A stretch of DNA of 64,000 bases from Phytoseiulus persimilis (lineage: Eukaryota; Arthropoda; Arachnida; Mesostigmata; Phytoseiidae). The stretch's first letter is position 1, and each line of letters starts with the position of its first letter. A program made the translations under genes and the position numbers. Positions 50,223 through 63,600 of the stretch are shown here, in pieces. The stretch covers positions 61,001 through 125,000 of the forward strand of contig JAQZDE010000024.1 of the NCBI GenBank assembly GCA_037576195.1. The letters run 5' to 3'. The notes below the pieces were generated by a model. It saw nothing but the letters and a program-made list of their open reading frames with translations, did not search any database and was not told where the DNA came from.

Positions 50223-50303
50223 ATGTCCGAGTCGGTGACGCTGAATCTAAGTCCATTATCAGTCCAGATGCTGACTGACTTCATAAACCGAGACAGCAGT
50301 TAA
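50223..50303 (+). CDS. upstream ORF candidate in the how leader
   Basis: A 26-codon ORF (MSESVTLNLSPLSVQMLTDF and six more residues, then TAA) lies about 530 bases before the how start codon on the same strand. If the leader is unspliced here it would be met by scanning ribosomes first and could lower how translation. It might also be part of an alternative exon or be chance. It is not a recognised peptide. Confidence 0.25.
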   Translation: MSESVTLNLSPLSVQMLTDFINRDSS

Positions 50304-50833
50304 CTCGACAGTGAGATAGAAGACTCGCTCGAGTGCCCCCCTCCCCCGCCGGAAACACTTCCAGGGGAAACCGTTCAGGGATCGAAACGCCGCTCTCACT
50401 CTTTATCAACGCCGTTCGGATTCGAACCGGTGTTGGACCCGTCGTTATCTGTCTGCCGCGCAACAAACGTCATCTCATCAACTGCCAGCGCGCCGCTGTC
50501 GTCTTCTGTAGCTGACAACTGTTGGCAGCTCTGCCGAGGTCGACGATTCGTGGTGCAGTTGTTGCACCAGCTGCAGCTGGTCTCTCCATCTGTCGGTGTC
50601 TCGCGTTCTCGATAGCTCCGACGAATCACCTGTAGACCGGCCGAGTATCGAACCGCTCACACTCTCCATGTGAAATGGTTGCTGTTCGATAGCGTTCGAT
50701 TCAAAACACGGGCTGGTACTTCGAGTCAAGCGGCCGGCCGATCGACCACTGTGTGCAATTCTCGTGCAACTGAACTTGAGAAGAAAAGAAACACCACGAG
50801 GCGGAGGTTGTTCTTATTCGGAAGAGAGTGCGT

Positions 50834-50966
50834 ATGATGGGACAGAGATCCATGATGCAGAACACGCAAAGCATAGCCGATTACCTCGCACAGCTGCTGA
50901 AGGACAAGAAGCAGCTGGCGGCGTTTCCCAATGTTTTCATCCATCTCGAGCGGATCCTCGACGAAG
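50834..50966 (+). CDS. how: held out wings (Quaking-type STAR protein), first coding exon
   Basis: A single exon of 44 codons plus one base, ending at a GTGAGT donor in phase 1. After an ATG ATG start the peptide carries the QUA1 homodimerisation segment of STAR RNA-binding proteins: TQSIADYLAQLLKDKKQLAA, then FPNVFIHLERILDE, nearly the same as in Drosophila How (SIADYLAQLLKD-KQLAAFPNVF). The next base begins the Glu of the conserved EEIARVR that the following exon should supply. How binds ACUAA-type sites in RNA and controls splicing, export and stability in mesoderm, muscle and glia. The KH and QUA2 exons are not found in the 13 kb to the window end, so the gene is cut by it. The GTG codon at 50828 is open in frame but not a likely start. 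Confidence 0.9.
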
Positions 50967-51958
50967 GTGAGTTCCTTCTGGTTTTTCCAGCTGATTTCCC
51001 CATCACAGTTCGCGTCGTCCACGAACGGCACCAGAACGTATGCGCACAGGTTCAACACGTAGCGCTTGGATGGAAGTTCCATCCAGCGCCGTATCATGTT
51101 TCTCGTCGTTCAGCCTCTTGGATTGTCGGGGTTCGGGCCGCGCGCACATGCGCTCTCGAGATGGGTTGTGGCCCCGCGATCCATGGTGCTCGATGTCTGG
51201 TGTTCCGACTCTGCTCCGGATTGGGAAACACAGAGCCATCACCGCCGTAGCCATCTCGATCTCCATCATGATCCGCCGTCATCACACGAAGCCCACGGAC
51301 AGACCATGCCGTCTTGTTTACACTAAACCGGAAACAGACGAAATGAAAGCCGTGGGGAAGGATATTTCCAGACGTTCCGAGGCTGCGTTTTTACAATCGG
51401 ATATATGAGCAGTGCCTCGTGTTGCGGTCTTCACAACCTTTCGCGATGGATGTATCCAGAGAGATTGGAATCGTTCCGTAGTAATCGGATTCCAACAAGA
51501 TTTCCCCGCAGGAGGAGCGCTTTGCGGAGAACGGCAAGGTGTTCGTTTGAATCTTCCGGGTCCGGGAACCCTCGGCCTGCGGAACTGTGGAAACTATCTC
51601 TGCACGGATGTGGGTTGTGGATCATCGGCGAGCCAAACCTCTAGATCCCCTATAGCGACCCGTCGTTTCGAGCAGCATCAATCTGCGCTCGGTCTCGAGG
51701 AAGCTCAGAGCACTGTGAGCCTCCCTCCCCTGCTTGGTTCGCTTGCGAAATGAGCGTAGGCAGTTTTGAGTCTGTTTAGGCTCGTTGTGCGGTGATCTCG
51801 TGTTCGGGCTCTATCAACAACATTGAGAGTCATGCGAATGATCACTGCCCCGGAATTGATACGGGATATTTCTCGGCAGAGTTGGCTGAACTTGTCATGA
51901 ACTTTCGGTTCCTGCGCAAGAGACCGGCGTCTTGTTGCTGCGCGGTCCGCGAGCGAAT

Positions 51959-52510
51959 TCACGCAAAGAGGACGCAGAGTTTGTTGTCTCTCTGAGAGGT
52001 TGAGTCCGAACCAGGCGGAGGTACACTTGTCAGTGCACCTGCCGGCCGCTCACTTGCTCCATTGGCGGGCTCACTGATGGCGGCAGGATCAGCGGCCGCC
52101 GTTTCTGCTGTTGTTCCCGCGTCAGCTTCGTCGTTAAGGCCCCATGGATCACTGAGCTGGGGGCCCAACGTTAACGGCTCGGGATACGATGGAGCGGACC
52201 CGTCAGATTACATACATTGACTTCGCAGTCACCGAACAGTGTTGAAGTCGGTATCGCTTCCGATGGTTTCACCCCGATGGCGTTTCTGTTGGTGTTCCTC
52301 CATGAATTCCTCGTGACTGAATTCGCGGGAATCGGGGCAGGGCGCGAGTGTCCTAATATTATATTTCCGAGGGGGCAGCTCCCAGACTTCGACACTGTAA
52401 ATGAAGAGTGGGCGAAGCCAGAGCTGGCGAAGAAGGAAGCGATCACTGTGTGCAAGTACGGCGCCACATCTGCAACAGAGGCCGCCCGCTACACCGGAGC
52501 TGGTTTGCAA
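51959..52510 (-). CDS. possible nested minus-strand exons (weak)
   Basis: Two minus-strand frames can be joined: 52510-52229 (ending ETIGSDTDFNTVR at a GTGACT donor, phase 2) and a frame from an acceptor at 52156 (EQQQKRRPLILPPSVSPPME) ending at a GTGAGC donor near 52063. In the same second interval another frame runs to a stop at 51959 and carries SDPWGLNDEADAG. No known family is evident, and the plus strand is also open for 129 codons across 52217-52606. It may be a gene inside the how intron, or chance. Confidence 0.18.
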
Positions 52511-53242
52511 AGGAGAAAGAAGTTCGAGATTGTCACTTTTTGCCGAGTGATCGCTCGGCTGGCTTCATGTGCGCTTCGCGGTTTTCGCGCAGCAGCTCTG
52601 AAATGAAGCTCATCCGTTTTCTGCAGTCTGTTGGTTTTAACTCTCGGCTCGGCTATCGCTCCACATGCTCTTGCTTCTGAAACCAAACGGCGGTCGGTAT
52701 GATCGGGGCGCTAGCCATTACGTCTGCTCGAGAGTTTCCAAACATTTTCAAGCGTGAGAATTTATAAATACGAGGGTCTTATGGTTGCGCTTTGGAAAAT
52801 TTCGCCGCGGACCAGATGATTGGTGATCGAGCACGGCGTCTCCGATTCGCAGTCGCTCGTGAGTTTTGGGTTGAGAGTTCAGTCCACTGCTGAGGAACAT
52901 CGACCCGCGGGAGGAGCACCTGTCGACTTCCAGAAGAGCTGTGCGAGTTATTTTTTCAGAACTTCCGCTCTTCCTGGAGTCGTTCGACTCGAAACGATTC
53001 GGAACCGAAGAACACAATGTTTCATTTCTGTGGCAACAAAGCGGGTGTACGCTGAAATTCGTTCCAGAGGTGTTGCGGATGGTGATTGAAGGAACAGAAT
53101 AAGAGTTTTGTTCGGTGTCGTCTGTTCGGAACGAGTCTCCACACGGGCGCGTTTACGCACGCACTTGCTCGTTCTCTCTTTCGTTAGCCAGCGACAGCGA
53201 GTCGCTCGCTCCTCACTCGCTTTCTGTGTAGATGACTGCTTC

Positions 53243-53283
53243 GTCCGTCCGTTCGTTCGCTCGTTCGCTTGCTTGCTTGCTCG
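53243..53283. repeat. TTCG/TTGC tetranucleotide tract
   Basis: Imperfect period-four run of CCGT, TCGT, TCGC and TTGC units. A related GGCT/GGAT tract follows at 53398-53422. Confidence 0.75.
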
Positions 53284-53554
53284 CACCACCCAAACGGAAC
53301 CGACTCAAACAATAATTATAGTGGACGAGAGACGAAGTTTGATAGTTTTGACAATTTGATCGTCTTGACGACGATCAAGCATCAGCATCGATCGGATGGC
53401 TGGCTGGCTGGCTCGATGGATGGCCTTAACTTCGGCAACACGGCATAGAGAGAGTTTTTCTTCGCAGTCGGTGCTGCCACACTTTGCGCGGCTGCTGTCC
53501 GTGCCAAAACAGTTTTCCATCGAATGCATGTACGCTATCCGAGCAGAGGGATCT

Positions 53555-53584
53555 CCGCCGCCGCCGCCGCCGCCGCCGCCACCG
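53555..53584. repeat. CCG triplet run
   Basis: About nine CCG units in a row. In one plus-strand frame it would code for polyproline, but that frame has no other protein features. Confidence 0.85.
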
Positions 53585-54230
53585 CTGTTGTTTCAAGTAT
53601 TTTCGTGTTTTTCCCGTGTTACGTTGAGGGGACCCGACGCAGCCGCGAGCACTTCGATAAACGTTGTTGCTGTCGCCGATGATCTTGGGAACGAACGAAC
53701 TGCTCTGACACTGCGATCGTAGCCTGCATCTAAAGAATGGTCAACCGCTTCTGATTAAATTCGATCGTTCGGGGAGGAAACGTCCCGAACCTCTTTCCTC
53801 TTGACCCACCCGATCGCTCGCGCGGAACATTTATTGGGCACTCTGGTGGAATCGTACGAGGGGATAGCGCTGTGCGAGATAAATTGTCAGGTACAAAGCC
53901 TGAGAAGGGACCTCGCTCCGTCCCTCCTGCTGAACGACGAATCTCTCGCTCATTGATTCATTCTTCGTTATTGCGCGTCTGAATTGCGTCCACTTTTTTT
54001 TACGTGGGACACCCAAGAAGAAGTGCTATTCGAGTCCGCCGGTCGCCTGTGAGCGGTCTAAGTATCCCTTTATGGAGCTTGTAAACTCCATAACGGTGTG
54101 TGAAATGTTTCTTCGCCGGGCAGCACAACCTCACTCACGATCTGTGCTCTAGTGCTCCTCCGCTCGCAGGAATCATGAGGCTGGAATCGTTAGTTCGCTC
54201 CTGAATTAGTCGATTTAATGTTCCACAAAC

Positions 54231-54263
54231 TGGCCGACCGACGGACGGACGAACCGACCGACT
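54231..54263. repeat. GACC/GACG tetranucleotide tract
   Basis: Imperfect period-four run of CCGA, CGGA and CCGA units. Confidence 0.7.
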
Positions 54264-57200
54264 GTAGTCGCCCGCGCTCTGTTTAACTATTTGGTGTTAA
54301 GAGCTCTGTCGAGATCGTATTCGGCGTTTATGAGTTCGTCATTTCGGGCGTATTCAGTTCTCGAGACGCTGTCCCGGGCGATTAGGGTGCTTTATCGACT
54401 GCATCCAATTCCCTCTCAGTTAGTTGCTCAGTGAAGTATCATAACGTAGAAGGCCTCGGCGCGGTTCTGGAGTCGGGTCCCACGGCGAACGGGGAAATTC
54501 GCTTCCGACTCAATTCCGTCGGCAGCCATTTTTTCGTCCGCTCGCCCGCTGCTGGCGGGCGAACGTCTGTGATTCCTTGTGCAGTGACTGTGCCAGCCGC
54601 ACGTAGATGTCTTTGAGCCGTCATTAGAGAACGAACGAAACGCCGCGTCAGAAGTTCTTCTCGTCCTTCGGTTGGTATCTGAGTTCTGACTCGGCTAGAC
54701 AGATAGCTTCGAATGAAGCACGCCGACAACAACGGAACTCAGACGCTCTTACCGATTTTACAATTGCACTTGTTCGTCTCCGTCTGCTTTTCCTACGGAG
54801 CTGAAGATAAGTCATTATACGGCCGGCTCCAATTAGGAGGGCTCCGTGGGTTCCGTTGCAGCCGCGGCTCCAATCCGGTTGGATGACGGGTCGCTGCCAA
54901 CAGCGGCGTCGAACGCCCTCAGCGCGAAGGAATTCTGCCCCGGTAAGATCTGATACCATGGGGGATCGGTCTGATAGCTGGCTGGGCATCTACAGCGACT
55001 AATAAACGATTCAGCAAGCTAAACTCAATCAAAAACTAGTCGGACTGAATGGAGAAATTCCGCACCGGGCGTGCACTGGAAGCACAAATCGAGCGTTCGA
55101 GCCTCGCTCCAAACGAATGGTCTGGGATCGAGTTGTTGCCACTTTGATGTAGTGGCGACCTCGAGATGAGAGTTGAGCCCTTATGGGCCCCGAAGACTTC
55201 TCCGCTCTGAAGCGGAGGCCAAGCAGCCGCAGCGTTCCACGCCTGGTCTTCGCCGGGTCTTGCATAAACAAAACATTTTTTCTGTGTTTTCCAGCGTCAT
55301 TCAGTACTCCGGCATCAAGTTCGTCTGTGTTTGTGGAATTTCGTTCGCTGCTTAGAATTCTATCTGTGTGGAATATTTCAAACTCGTTCAATTTCCACTC
55401 CTAGAGGAGGAAAAGGAACTCAAAGTCAAGCTCGCCGTTTCAAAGTCGAGCGTCAACACAACTCGAACTTCATTTGAATAAGATTTTTTTTTTCTCCGCT
55501 CTTCTTCCATTTCTCACTTCCTCTCTCTCTTCCCACCGCCTGGGGGACAGCAATCGCTCATGACGTCCGGAATGTGGCACAGTTATCTATCATCGGTCAT
55601 GATGAAATCCATTCGCGGAGTCCGGATTTGTCGATGTGGTTTGCTTACCAGCGAGCTGTTCTGAGAGGAGAATAAATAAACGAAGAAAAAAACTTTCTCA
55701 GGGTCACGCAAGATAAGTCAGGCTCCGGTTGAGTTTCTCTTCAATGAACAACACTTCGGTCGATGCCCATACTTGTCTACGTCTAACCCACGCAAGTCGA
55801 GCTACGTTTTCGGCGGCGAGGCACTTACGCGTCCACTATCCCCGCCGGCGTTTTCTGCAATTTTGAGCGCGACGATTCCAATCAAATGCGTTGCATCGAA
55901 TCAGCGCGTAGACCTGGAGCCATGCCCAGCCGGAGCTGGGATAAGTTCTCGCAAACCTGTTAGACGGACCGGGAAGTTTTCGGGCCGCGACGCCAGGAGC
56001 GCAAACTGTATGATAGTCGGCGAAAGCATCAACAGACGGTTAGGAAAAGACCTCCCGATCAGGGTAAACTTTCTTGTTTTCCGGTCCCTCTTATAGTTCG
56101 CTGCGACTTTCCTTTTCGGCATGCTGCGAGCGGTTGCAGCGAGACCTTGGCCGTCAAAATTCCGGACAGAAAAAAAGACGGAGCCTTGCTCGATCAGAAA
56201 AGTTCTACGTCGACGGCCAACTGCGAGAACAGGCTCGTTCTGGAAATTCGTGGTTCCGATTTGCGGAGGGGAAACGTCGGCAGACGCCCCTGGGAAGCCG
56301 ATCGAATCACAGCGAACGACCAGTAGAGAACGTCGCGTATGGGTTTGTCGAACCGTTCGGTGTCGATTCGTTGCATTTCCGTGGATTCGGGGGCAGCCAG
56401 CAACGAACCTTTACGGTGGCAGCTACTGAGTTGAAGCTGGCCGGTTCGTTCTGCTCGGTGCATGCTTCTTGCGCGGGTCCAGAATGCATGAATGGCCGCG
56501 GGAGCACTGACGCATCTCTTCTTGATGCCGCGTCCGGACGAGCGTCATTCCGATGTTATTGCTTGGAAACGAATTCCAGTGAATCATCGCGCGAGCCTTG
56601 AATGCCGTTTGGTCGGACCGAAACACTTTGAGCGCCGAATCCAGTCCGGGCATACCGCCCAGTGTGCGCGAAGTGACCACGGGAGCCTCTTCATGGACTC
56701 TCCGTTGGTTCGCATCATCGATCGAGCCGAAACTGGGCTTGTTGAATCCGTTCTTTGGCAGGGCAGACGGCGGCCGTGAGGCTCCTGATGACAAGCGATT
56801 GTTCAAAACGAAAGTTGACGTCATAAAAAAAGAGTTTGTGGTCACCGAACAACTACAGGAAAGCAACCAACCACGTCTGGCTCAGATTCCGACGCCGTGG
56901 GATCGAAGTAAGGCTCCGAGGGCCGAACCGACCGACGGCGCATTCTAACGCCACAAACCGGTGCTGCTGTGACTACCGGTGCTGAGAGCCGACTCCCGCG
57001 AGGACGAACCAAGGCCGACTAAGCTTCCATAGGCACTCCGACGAAAACAGTTGGTAGAATTTCATTAGAATGAAGCATAATAGTTGGATGGCGGGGTCGG
57101 ACGGGCCGGGCTGATCGAGTCTGTTCATCCCAAGCGACCGCTGTGAAGTCGACTCGCTGCCAACCCACATGCTCGGACTAAATGAGCGTTACGTACGTTT

Positions 57201-57998
57201 TACTCACGTTGCGCCCGTCTGCGACGCAATCAATTCTCGAAGAGTCCCAGCGTGGATTCCGGCGGACAGGCTTAGCGTGTTCCTCGCCGCCTGGTCCTCG
57301 AGGGAAGGAGCTTCTGTGTTGCAGAGGTTTTCATGAACGACAAATCTCGACGCCTCGGAAGACAGAAGAGTGCTCCGTCGGCGCCGCGGTCAGGGCGTAC
57401 GTCCGAACGACTGGGACGACTGACTTTCAAATGTTTCGAATCGAAATAGAGTGGTCAACGAATGCTGGCACGCGGATAGTAATTCTGATCGTGGGTGGAG
57501 CACGATACGATGAACGTGGGATGGTGACTTCCTTTTGCCGGTTCCGTTGCAGCAGCGGCCGTCCCCGATGCTGCCAGCAGCTAACAAGGCCGGGCACACT
57601 CATGTTAGTCATGAACGCACAAAGCAAAGAATATTATGTAAATTCAGGAGCTCATCGATCTCATCGGTGCGGTTCCGTTCGAACGGGAGCAGCGACGAGC
57701 TGGCCGGTTGTGGCGGTTCCGATACACACTGCACCATACGTTCATCTTCTAATGTTCGATCGGCTCTGAGGTGACGCTGGCTGGCGCTCCGTCGTCGTTA
57801 GCAGCGCTCCGAGAACCGGCATCAGTCTCGCCGCTTGCAACAACATCGTCGTCGGTGATAAATTGTCCCAAAAGACGCCGTAGTGACAGCGACGGCCGGC
57901 GTGGCATCCCTGGTTACTTCGGCTCACTCTCCTTCGAACAGCACGAAATCTTAGCGGCGAGAAATCGTGAGCCAACTCGTGACACTGCTGCCCGCCTG

Positions 57999-58046
57999 TT
58001 CGTCCGTCCATCCGTCCGTCCGACTGACTGACTGACTGCCTACCTG
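57999..58046. repeat. GTCC/GACT tetranucleotide tract
   Basis: TCCG units pass into GACT and then CCTA units while keeping the four-base register. Confidence 0.75.
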
Positions 58047-60575
58047 TCTTTTTGGCAATGGCCACCTGAAGTCATCCGGCCGGCGCTCGCAGGGTTGTCG
58101 ATCGTATCCCCATTTATCCAGCGATTATGTCGAGCGAGAAGTCCCATGCCTTGCCTCTATAATCCGTTTGATAGATTTCCCAGCGAACGCGCAGACGTTC
58201 TTGGTCTGGTGCGAGCACTCCGCGACGTTTTACTCGAGCGAGCTCCCCGAGCGACTCCGGAGTTTTGGGCAGGAGAATACGTCGACTCGTATCGGACGGC
58301 TCGTCATATTCAGGAAGAAGTGTGAACGATTCATGTGTTCATCTGTCCTCAGGGCTGCGGTCTTCTCGCCGGATTCTGGCGTCTGAGACTTTCGGTCAGT
58401 CAGACACTGCCGCCGCAACCCTTTATATGGCCAGCCAGCAAACAGCAAAGCACCCTGAAACCCCATCTCTCGACGGTCCCACCCGAAAAGTGGTTTATTG
58501 CTGCTGCAGACATGTTTCATAATTTTCCGTTGCCGCTACTCCTTCTTCGCTGCTCTCTGACGGGATGGCTAACCGACTGGCTTGAGTGGCTGCCGGACGA
58601 AGAAGAGAGGGAGCGCACGTAGTGCCTCACTTACGAAGGCACTAATCCATTCGGACCGGCACGGACACCTCGTAGAGCCGCGCTACGCCTTCCTCATAAC
58701 AATGCTAATGGCGGTTAGTTGGAGCGAAGCAAGATCATTAGTAAATCGTGAATTTATGCAAATAGAGTAAGCACTCATTTTGGAGGTGGAATTTGTCGCT
58801 TTCACTTCAGGGGCAGACGGATGGGCTCGCGGGTGGCCGGACCGGCTAATATCATGAAGTTTCTTGGTAGCTCACTGCCTAACTAACTAGAACGCGGATT
58901 GGTTAGGCGTTTTCACAGTCATCGCTTCAAGCACATCGTTCTGGAACAATGTTTCCGCCGGCTGACAGCGAGGTCGGTCGAAAACACCGTCGCTGCCGAC
59001 GACCACAGTGACGAAGCATATTCACTAGGATGATAGTGTTGGAAATTGAAAATGCCGATTCAGGCACCGAGCGGCGGTGGCGGCAACATCATGGGAGGGC
59101 GGCCACGATGAGGAGCTGATAAGTCGGCAGAGTTTTTGAAAGCCCTAACGACATGGATTCTGAAAGCGACGAGAGGGAGAATGTGGAGATATTCCTCGCC
59201 GCGGAACCGACGCTCCTGAAGTAGTGACACTAATCTCGATCGATGATTCGCGAGCGCTTGAGAGAGAGATTTCTCTCTCTACAGATCTTTCTCACTTCAT
59301 AAGACACTTCGATCCGAGTCAAGCTCCCGCGGAAAAGGGAGTTTGAGAGTGTACCTGTGTACGGGAACTAGAAACATCGCTTGTTTCGGACGAATCAATC
59401 AATTTATTAGCCGGAGGAGCCGAGTAGGACTGCAGAAATCCACTAACCGAGTGCTGTCTATAGGAAGATGGCTCCCCAAGGGAAGTCAATGAAAGTCCAG
59501 GAATTCACACAAGCGCGCTGCATCGATAGACCCTCCTCCGCGGAGCGGGTTGAAGTGGTGTTCGGGAACGTTTCTGGACCGTATCGGAATGTCCGCATGT
59601 TTTCCGAAGATTTCTCACGATGAAACACGAAAACAATCGTGGAAACAGTCTGAAATCCCTCATTCAGCGATAAGCCAGCTGTCGTGCCGCATTGTTTAAT
59701 GCCGAGCAGAGCTCCAGCAACAACCGTAATTGGTTAATTGAACTTGGATAAGCGACGTTTCATTATTAAATATTGCATCCTCCACAATGGGACGGGCGCG
59801 ATGATTTACGGCAACGACTACTGGCTGGGGAGCGACTACTCCTGCGGCGGCCAGACGACTCCGGCATCGTTGATTTGATGGTCGCATTGCAACAATCTGG
59901 AGAGACATGCCAGGCCGCGCGCCTTGTCGCAACCAGGGTTAGGCGGTTCCGTCCTGCGCAAGCCTTGCGGCTCCGCGCTCGCTCTTTGGGTCTGGACAGT
60001 GCGCGATCAACCTTCACATCTAGTGTTCGACGTTCAGTCACTGTTCGAAAAGTAAATAGTAAGGTTTGGAACTGTCGCCTGGAGAGCGGACAATTTGAGA
60101 ACACGAAAAGCGACCGGCACGCGCCTTTTGGCGTCTGAAACCATCTAGGCAGCCAGGCACGCAGTCACTCACGACTACGGTGGAGAAAAGCGACCGAGCC
60201 CACAAGGCGATATAGAATAGCAGCAATATATCGACTCAGTCACCGAGTTACAGGATGCCCGCTCGCTTGCCTGCTTCGCTGGCTGAAACTCGGTGAAGCC
60301 AGCCAACCAACCAGACAACTCTAGCTCGAGACCCGACTCGTATTTGTAGTGGTGCTCGCCACCGCTGCCGCGCTAGAGCTGGTGGTGTTTGCCAGGCAGT
60401 TTGCTTCTGAGAGGGTGTGATTTGTCAGCGGCTGCCGCTCTGTTTCTATTGACTCCGGAGCTCGGCCTCAGAGTATCTATCTGTCTCTACAGCTTTCCCG
60501 GATCATATGTCTTGTCCGAGTCAGGACGGCCGGGAGACAGACCGACAGACTGGCGGGCAGGCAGACCTACCTACA

Positions 60576-60618
60576 GACCGACCGACCGACCGACCGACCG
60601 ACCGACCGACCGACCGAC
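60576..60618. repeat. (GACC)n microsatellite
   Basis: About ten nearly perfect GACC units, the cleanest of the tetranucleotide tracts, flanked by degenerate GGCA, GACA and CCTA units from 60535 onward. Confidence 0.9.
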
Positions 60619-63600
60619 TGGCAAAACGACAAACCATGTGGGCTACCACGGCAGACCCGAGTCCGCTTCGTAGATCTCTGAGATGTGACAATCATCAAGC
60701 AAAGCAAAAGAGCCCACAACTTCATTCCGGCTCTAAACTCCCTGCCTGGGTCGTGACCCTTCAATTGACGGTTCCGTGGAAGCGAACATATTTCTCGGAT
60801 TTCCATTCTTCGCAAATGCCTGGGTGCGTCGACTAACTGTCCAATAGCTCCTCAAGCAGCTCGAAAATCCGCTGACAGTTCCCCTTTTCTGCTAGATTTG
60901 AGAAACAAAGAAATTAGGTGTACGAATCTGACTCGGCCCTTCCTGCGTCTGTCTGTCTATCTGCCCGTCACCACCGAAAGCTTCAAGTCTCGATGGAATT
61001 CAGGTCTCGCTCCGTATGGCGCAGAGTTCGGATGCTCGGCGTCTGGGTTTCTTCGGGAGAATGTTGGAAAACATCGTTGAGGCCGTTGGCGGAAAGCGAT
61101 TGCCGCTTCTCTCGCTACTTTGACACCGAATGTTTCGAACAAATCAATGATGTGCTGCTGGAAGTTTTGTGTCTCTAGTTCCCGCCGCTGAAGCTGCCGC
61201 GTTACCAACGATGACGACAACGATCATGACGTTTATGACGACGACGAGAAGTATGACACTAGACGCAACAGAAACCAAGAACAATTTGAGGAGTTAGCTT
61301 CCTCGAGGTAAGCGTTGTCGGAGTAATTTTCTGGAAGACAGCGTTTGACTCCGGCGCTGTGGGATTCAGATACGGTCATAGTGGACGATGGAGTCAGATC
61401 GTGGCGGGAACGGTTGTCATAAGATGGGCAGGGAATCGTCTCTCGAATGCGTTCGTTCGTTCCCTCCTTGGGTACCTCGTCCGAAGGAGAAGTGCTGCCG
61501 TCACCGCAGAGCCACTTCGACGACGAATACATCGACCGAAGAACGAAGACATAAAACTGGCCCTAAATTATGATGTCTGGATGCAGAAAACTCTTGTTTC
61601 GCTCGCTCGTCAGTCCTTCAATCGGTCTCTCCGAAGCCGCTCGGAAGAGAACCACAGTTTCGGGGTCGATGGCTCAGCTCGCTATTCGGTGATCTCGCTG
61701 CACGTCTGTCGGATAGAAGTCGGAATATCGCGAAACATACACATTTTGCCCAATCGATCGATTAAACTCAGACCGACTATCAGCGGTTTTCTTGTTATAT
61801 GTCTTCATTCTGTCTCCGCCGTCTCGCGGAATTCCTCTCACGATCTGGCTGGCGCCTGAGAGATTTTGGTTCAGAAGTTTCGTGCATTGTGAGACTTGAG
61901 ACCCGAGGACAGTTCTGAGCGCAGGCCAACTATCAGGCCAACAATCTAGCGAGAGACAGGACTACAGGATGAGGGATCAAGGAGCACACGTCGTTCAGCG
62001 AATTGGCGGAGCGCGGAACGGACCTTAATTATTGCTTACTACGGGCTCATTCAGTTTTCCGTGTCCCACCGTGACCAGCATCGTCTTCCTGTTCCGCCGA
62101 AGTCGTGGAAGTGATGGATTCCGTGAGCGACTGCAGGCTCAATGATTCGAATGACTGATGATGGAGTCTGCTCTCGGCGCTTTGTGCCTCGGAGCGAGTG
62201 GAGCTCCCCGTAGAGTCTGTAACGGAGCTCCGATCTCCAACTCAGATGGACTTGGCTCAGGTGCTACACGTGTACAAGCGGTGCATCGGTCGACCCCGGA
62301 ATCGCTCAGACTGCACGGGTTGGATTCTGCTCGAACGCTCGTTCGCTTGTTCACGAGAACTCTTCCCGCTAAGAATCTGGTCATAAAGAAGTAAGTCTGC
62401 AGAGCGGAAGATCATTCGCCCATCACAGGGTTTGTCAGTCAGGCCATCCGATTCTTCCTCTAACTGTTGGCTGGCCCAGTGGTCCGTGAGTTTGTGTGCT
62501 GTCCGCAGTCATTGTGGGCTTGCCGAGGTGTGGGGATGTTGTTGGCGGCGGCGGCAATGAAAAACTTCACGCATAGCTAACGCGGTAGTCGACGATAAAG
62601 AAACACCGACGCTGCTACACTGAGGGAAACGCTTTCGAAATCACCATGTTTTTCCACAATATTCCGAGTCGACGAGCTCCGGCGGAATACCATGATATTC
62701 GACGATTCCTCTCGAAAAATTAAGACACTGTGTTCTTCGCCCGAAACATGCTTTTTGAATCACTGTGTTTTTTTTCCACTTTATTTCTGGAGGACCCTGG
62801 CCGCCGGACGAGAGTTCGTCCGCCGAAAGCGCAAAGCGGTGGAAACACTGGCTCTAACCTCAAATCTTCCAGAAGCGATTAAGTCGTCCGGCCCTCGTGG
62901 GGAAAACTTCCCCCCATCATAAGAGAAGTACCCTGCAAGGGAACTGGGCTTCTGGATGAGTTTTCTCGGAGATGCGTAAAGTCATTTAACCGAGCTCCGG
63001 CCTCGCCCCATGTCATCTCTGGCGGAACGCAGCCTGCTTTGAACGTCGAACTGAACTCGATCCTCGACGCTTCGAGGTGCTCCTGCCCGTTTGTGGGATG
63101 TTTCGGGGTACCTTACGGTCCTTTCAAGGATCGTCTCATCGCCGAAACTCTCGCTCGATCCCGAGACAGCTTCCTCGTTCGAAGTAAATCTCGCTATTGA
63201 TCATCTTTTGATTGGACTCTGATTGATTGGAACGTCTCTGAAGATATTGAGTAGTGAGTATTGAGCTAATGATCGTTGAGAAATGCCCGTTATTTTCATC
63301 CTTGTCTCCTCATCCCTAGAGGGTCGCGACAACTCAGAGAGGAAAGGTGTTCCAAGTAGCTTCAACCGTCAGTTTTATCTAAATGAGCCGAGCACCGATG
63401 GTCATGGCGGCCTCTGCGGGCAACGAATCTCTCCAGCACAGACTGGGCGCGAAATTCCGCACCGAAGTTCCCGTTCCAAACTGGATGAGGTTCGTGAAAA
63501 CGCAGTCATCCGGTCATTCATTCCGCTGAAGTGCTTGGCGATCTGTGCAAGCCGCGGATGGTGACGACTGCATCTTATCTCACTGAATAATTCTCTCGCT

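Larger units (their letters stand above)
48181..50833 (+). promoter_or_regulatory. probable promoter and 5' leader of how
   Basis: The 2.6 kb before the how start codon is dense in simple repeats: ACGG units at 49546-49570, CTG-type triplets at 49655-49680 and 49925-49985, GAGG-type repeats near 49698-49715 and TAG/TGG triplets at 50124-50154. A plus-strand frame of 214 codons at 48860-49504 crosses part of it but is biased in composition and unrecognised. Long leaders with repeats are usual for developmental genes. The transcription start and any 5' introns are not determined. Confidence 0.45.

Noticed and set aside
50408-50430. Second TTCGAA-containing stretch resembling a tRNA B box
   Set aside because: It is a palindrome by chance; flanking bases do not pair as a tRNA T-stem and no cloverleaf can be drawn.
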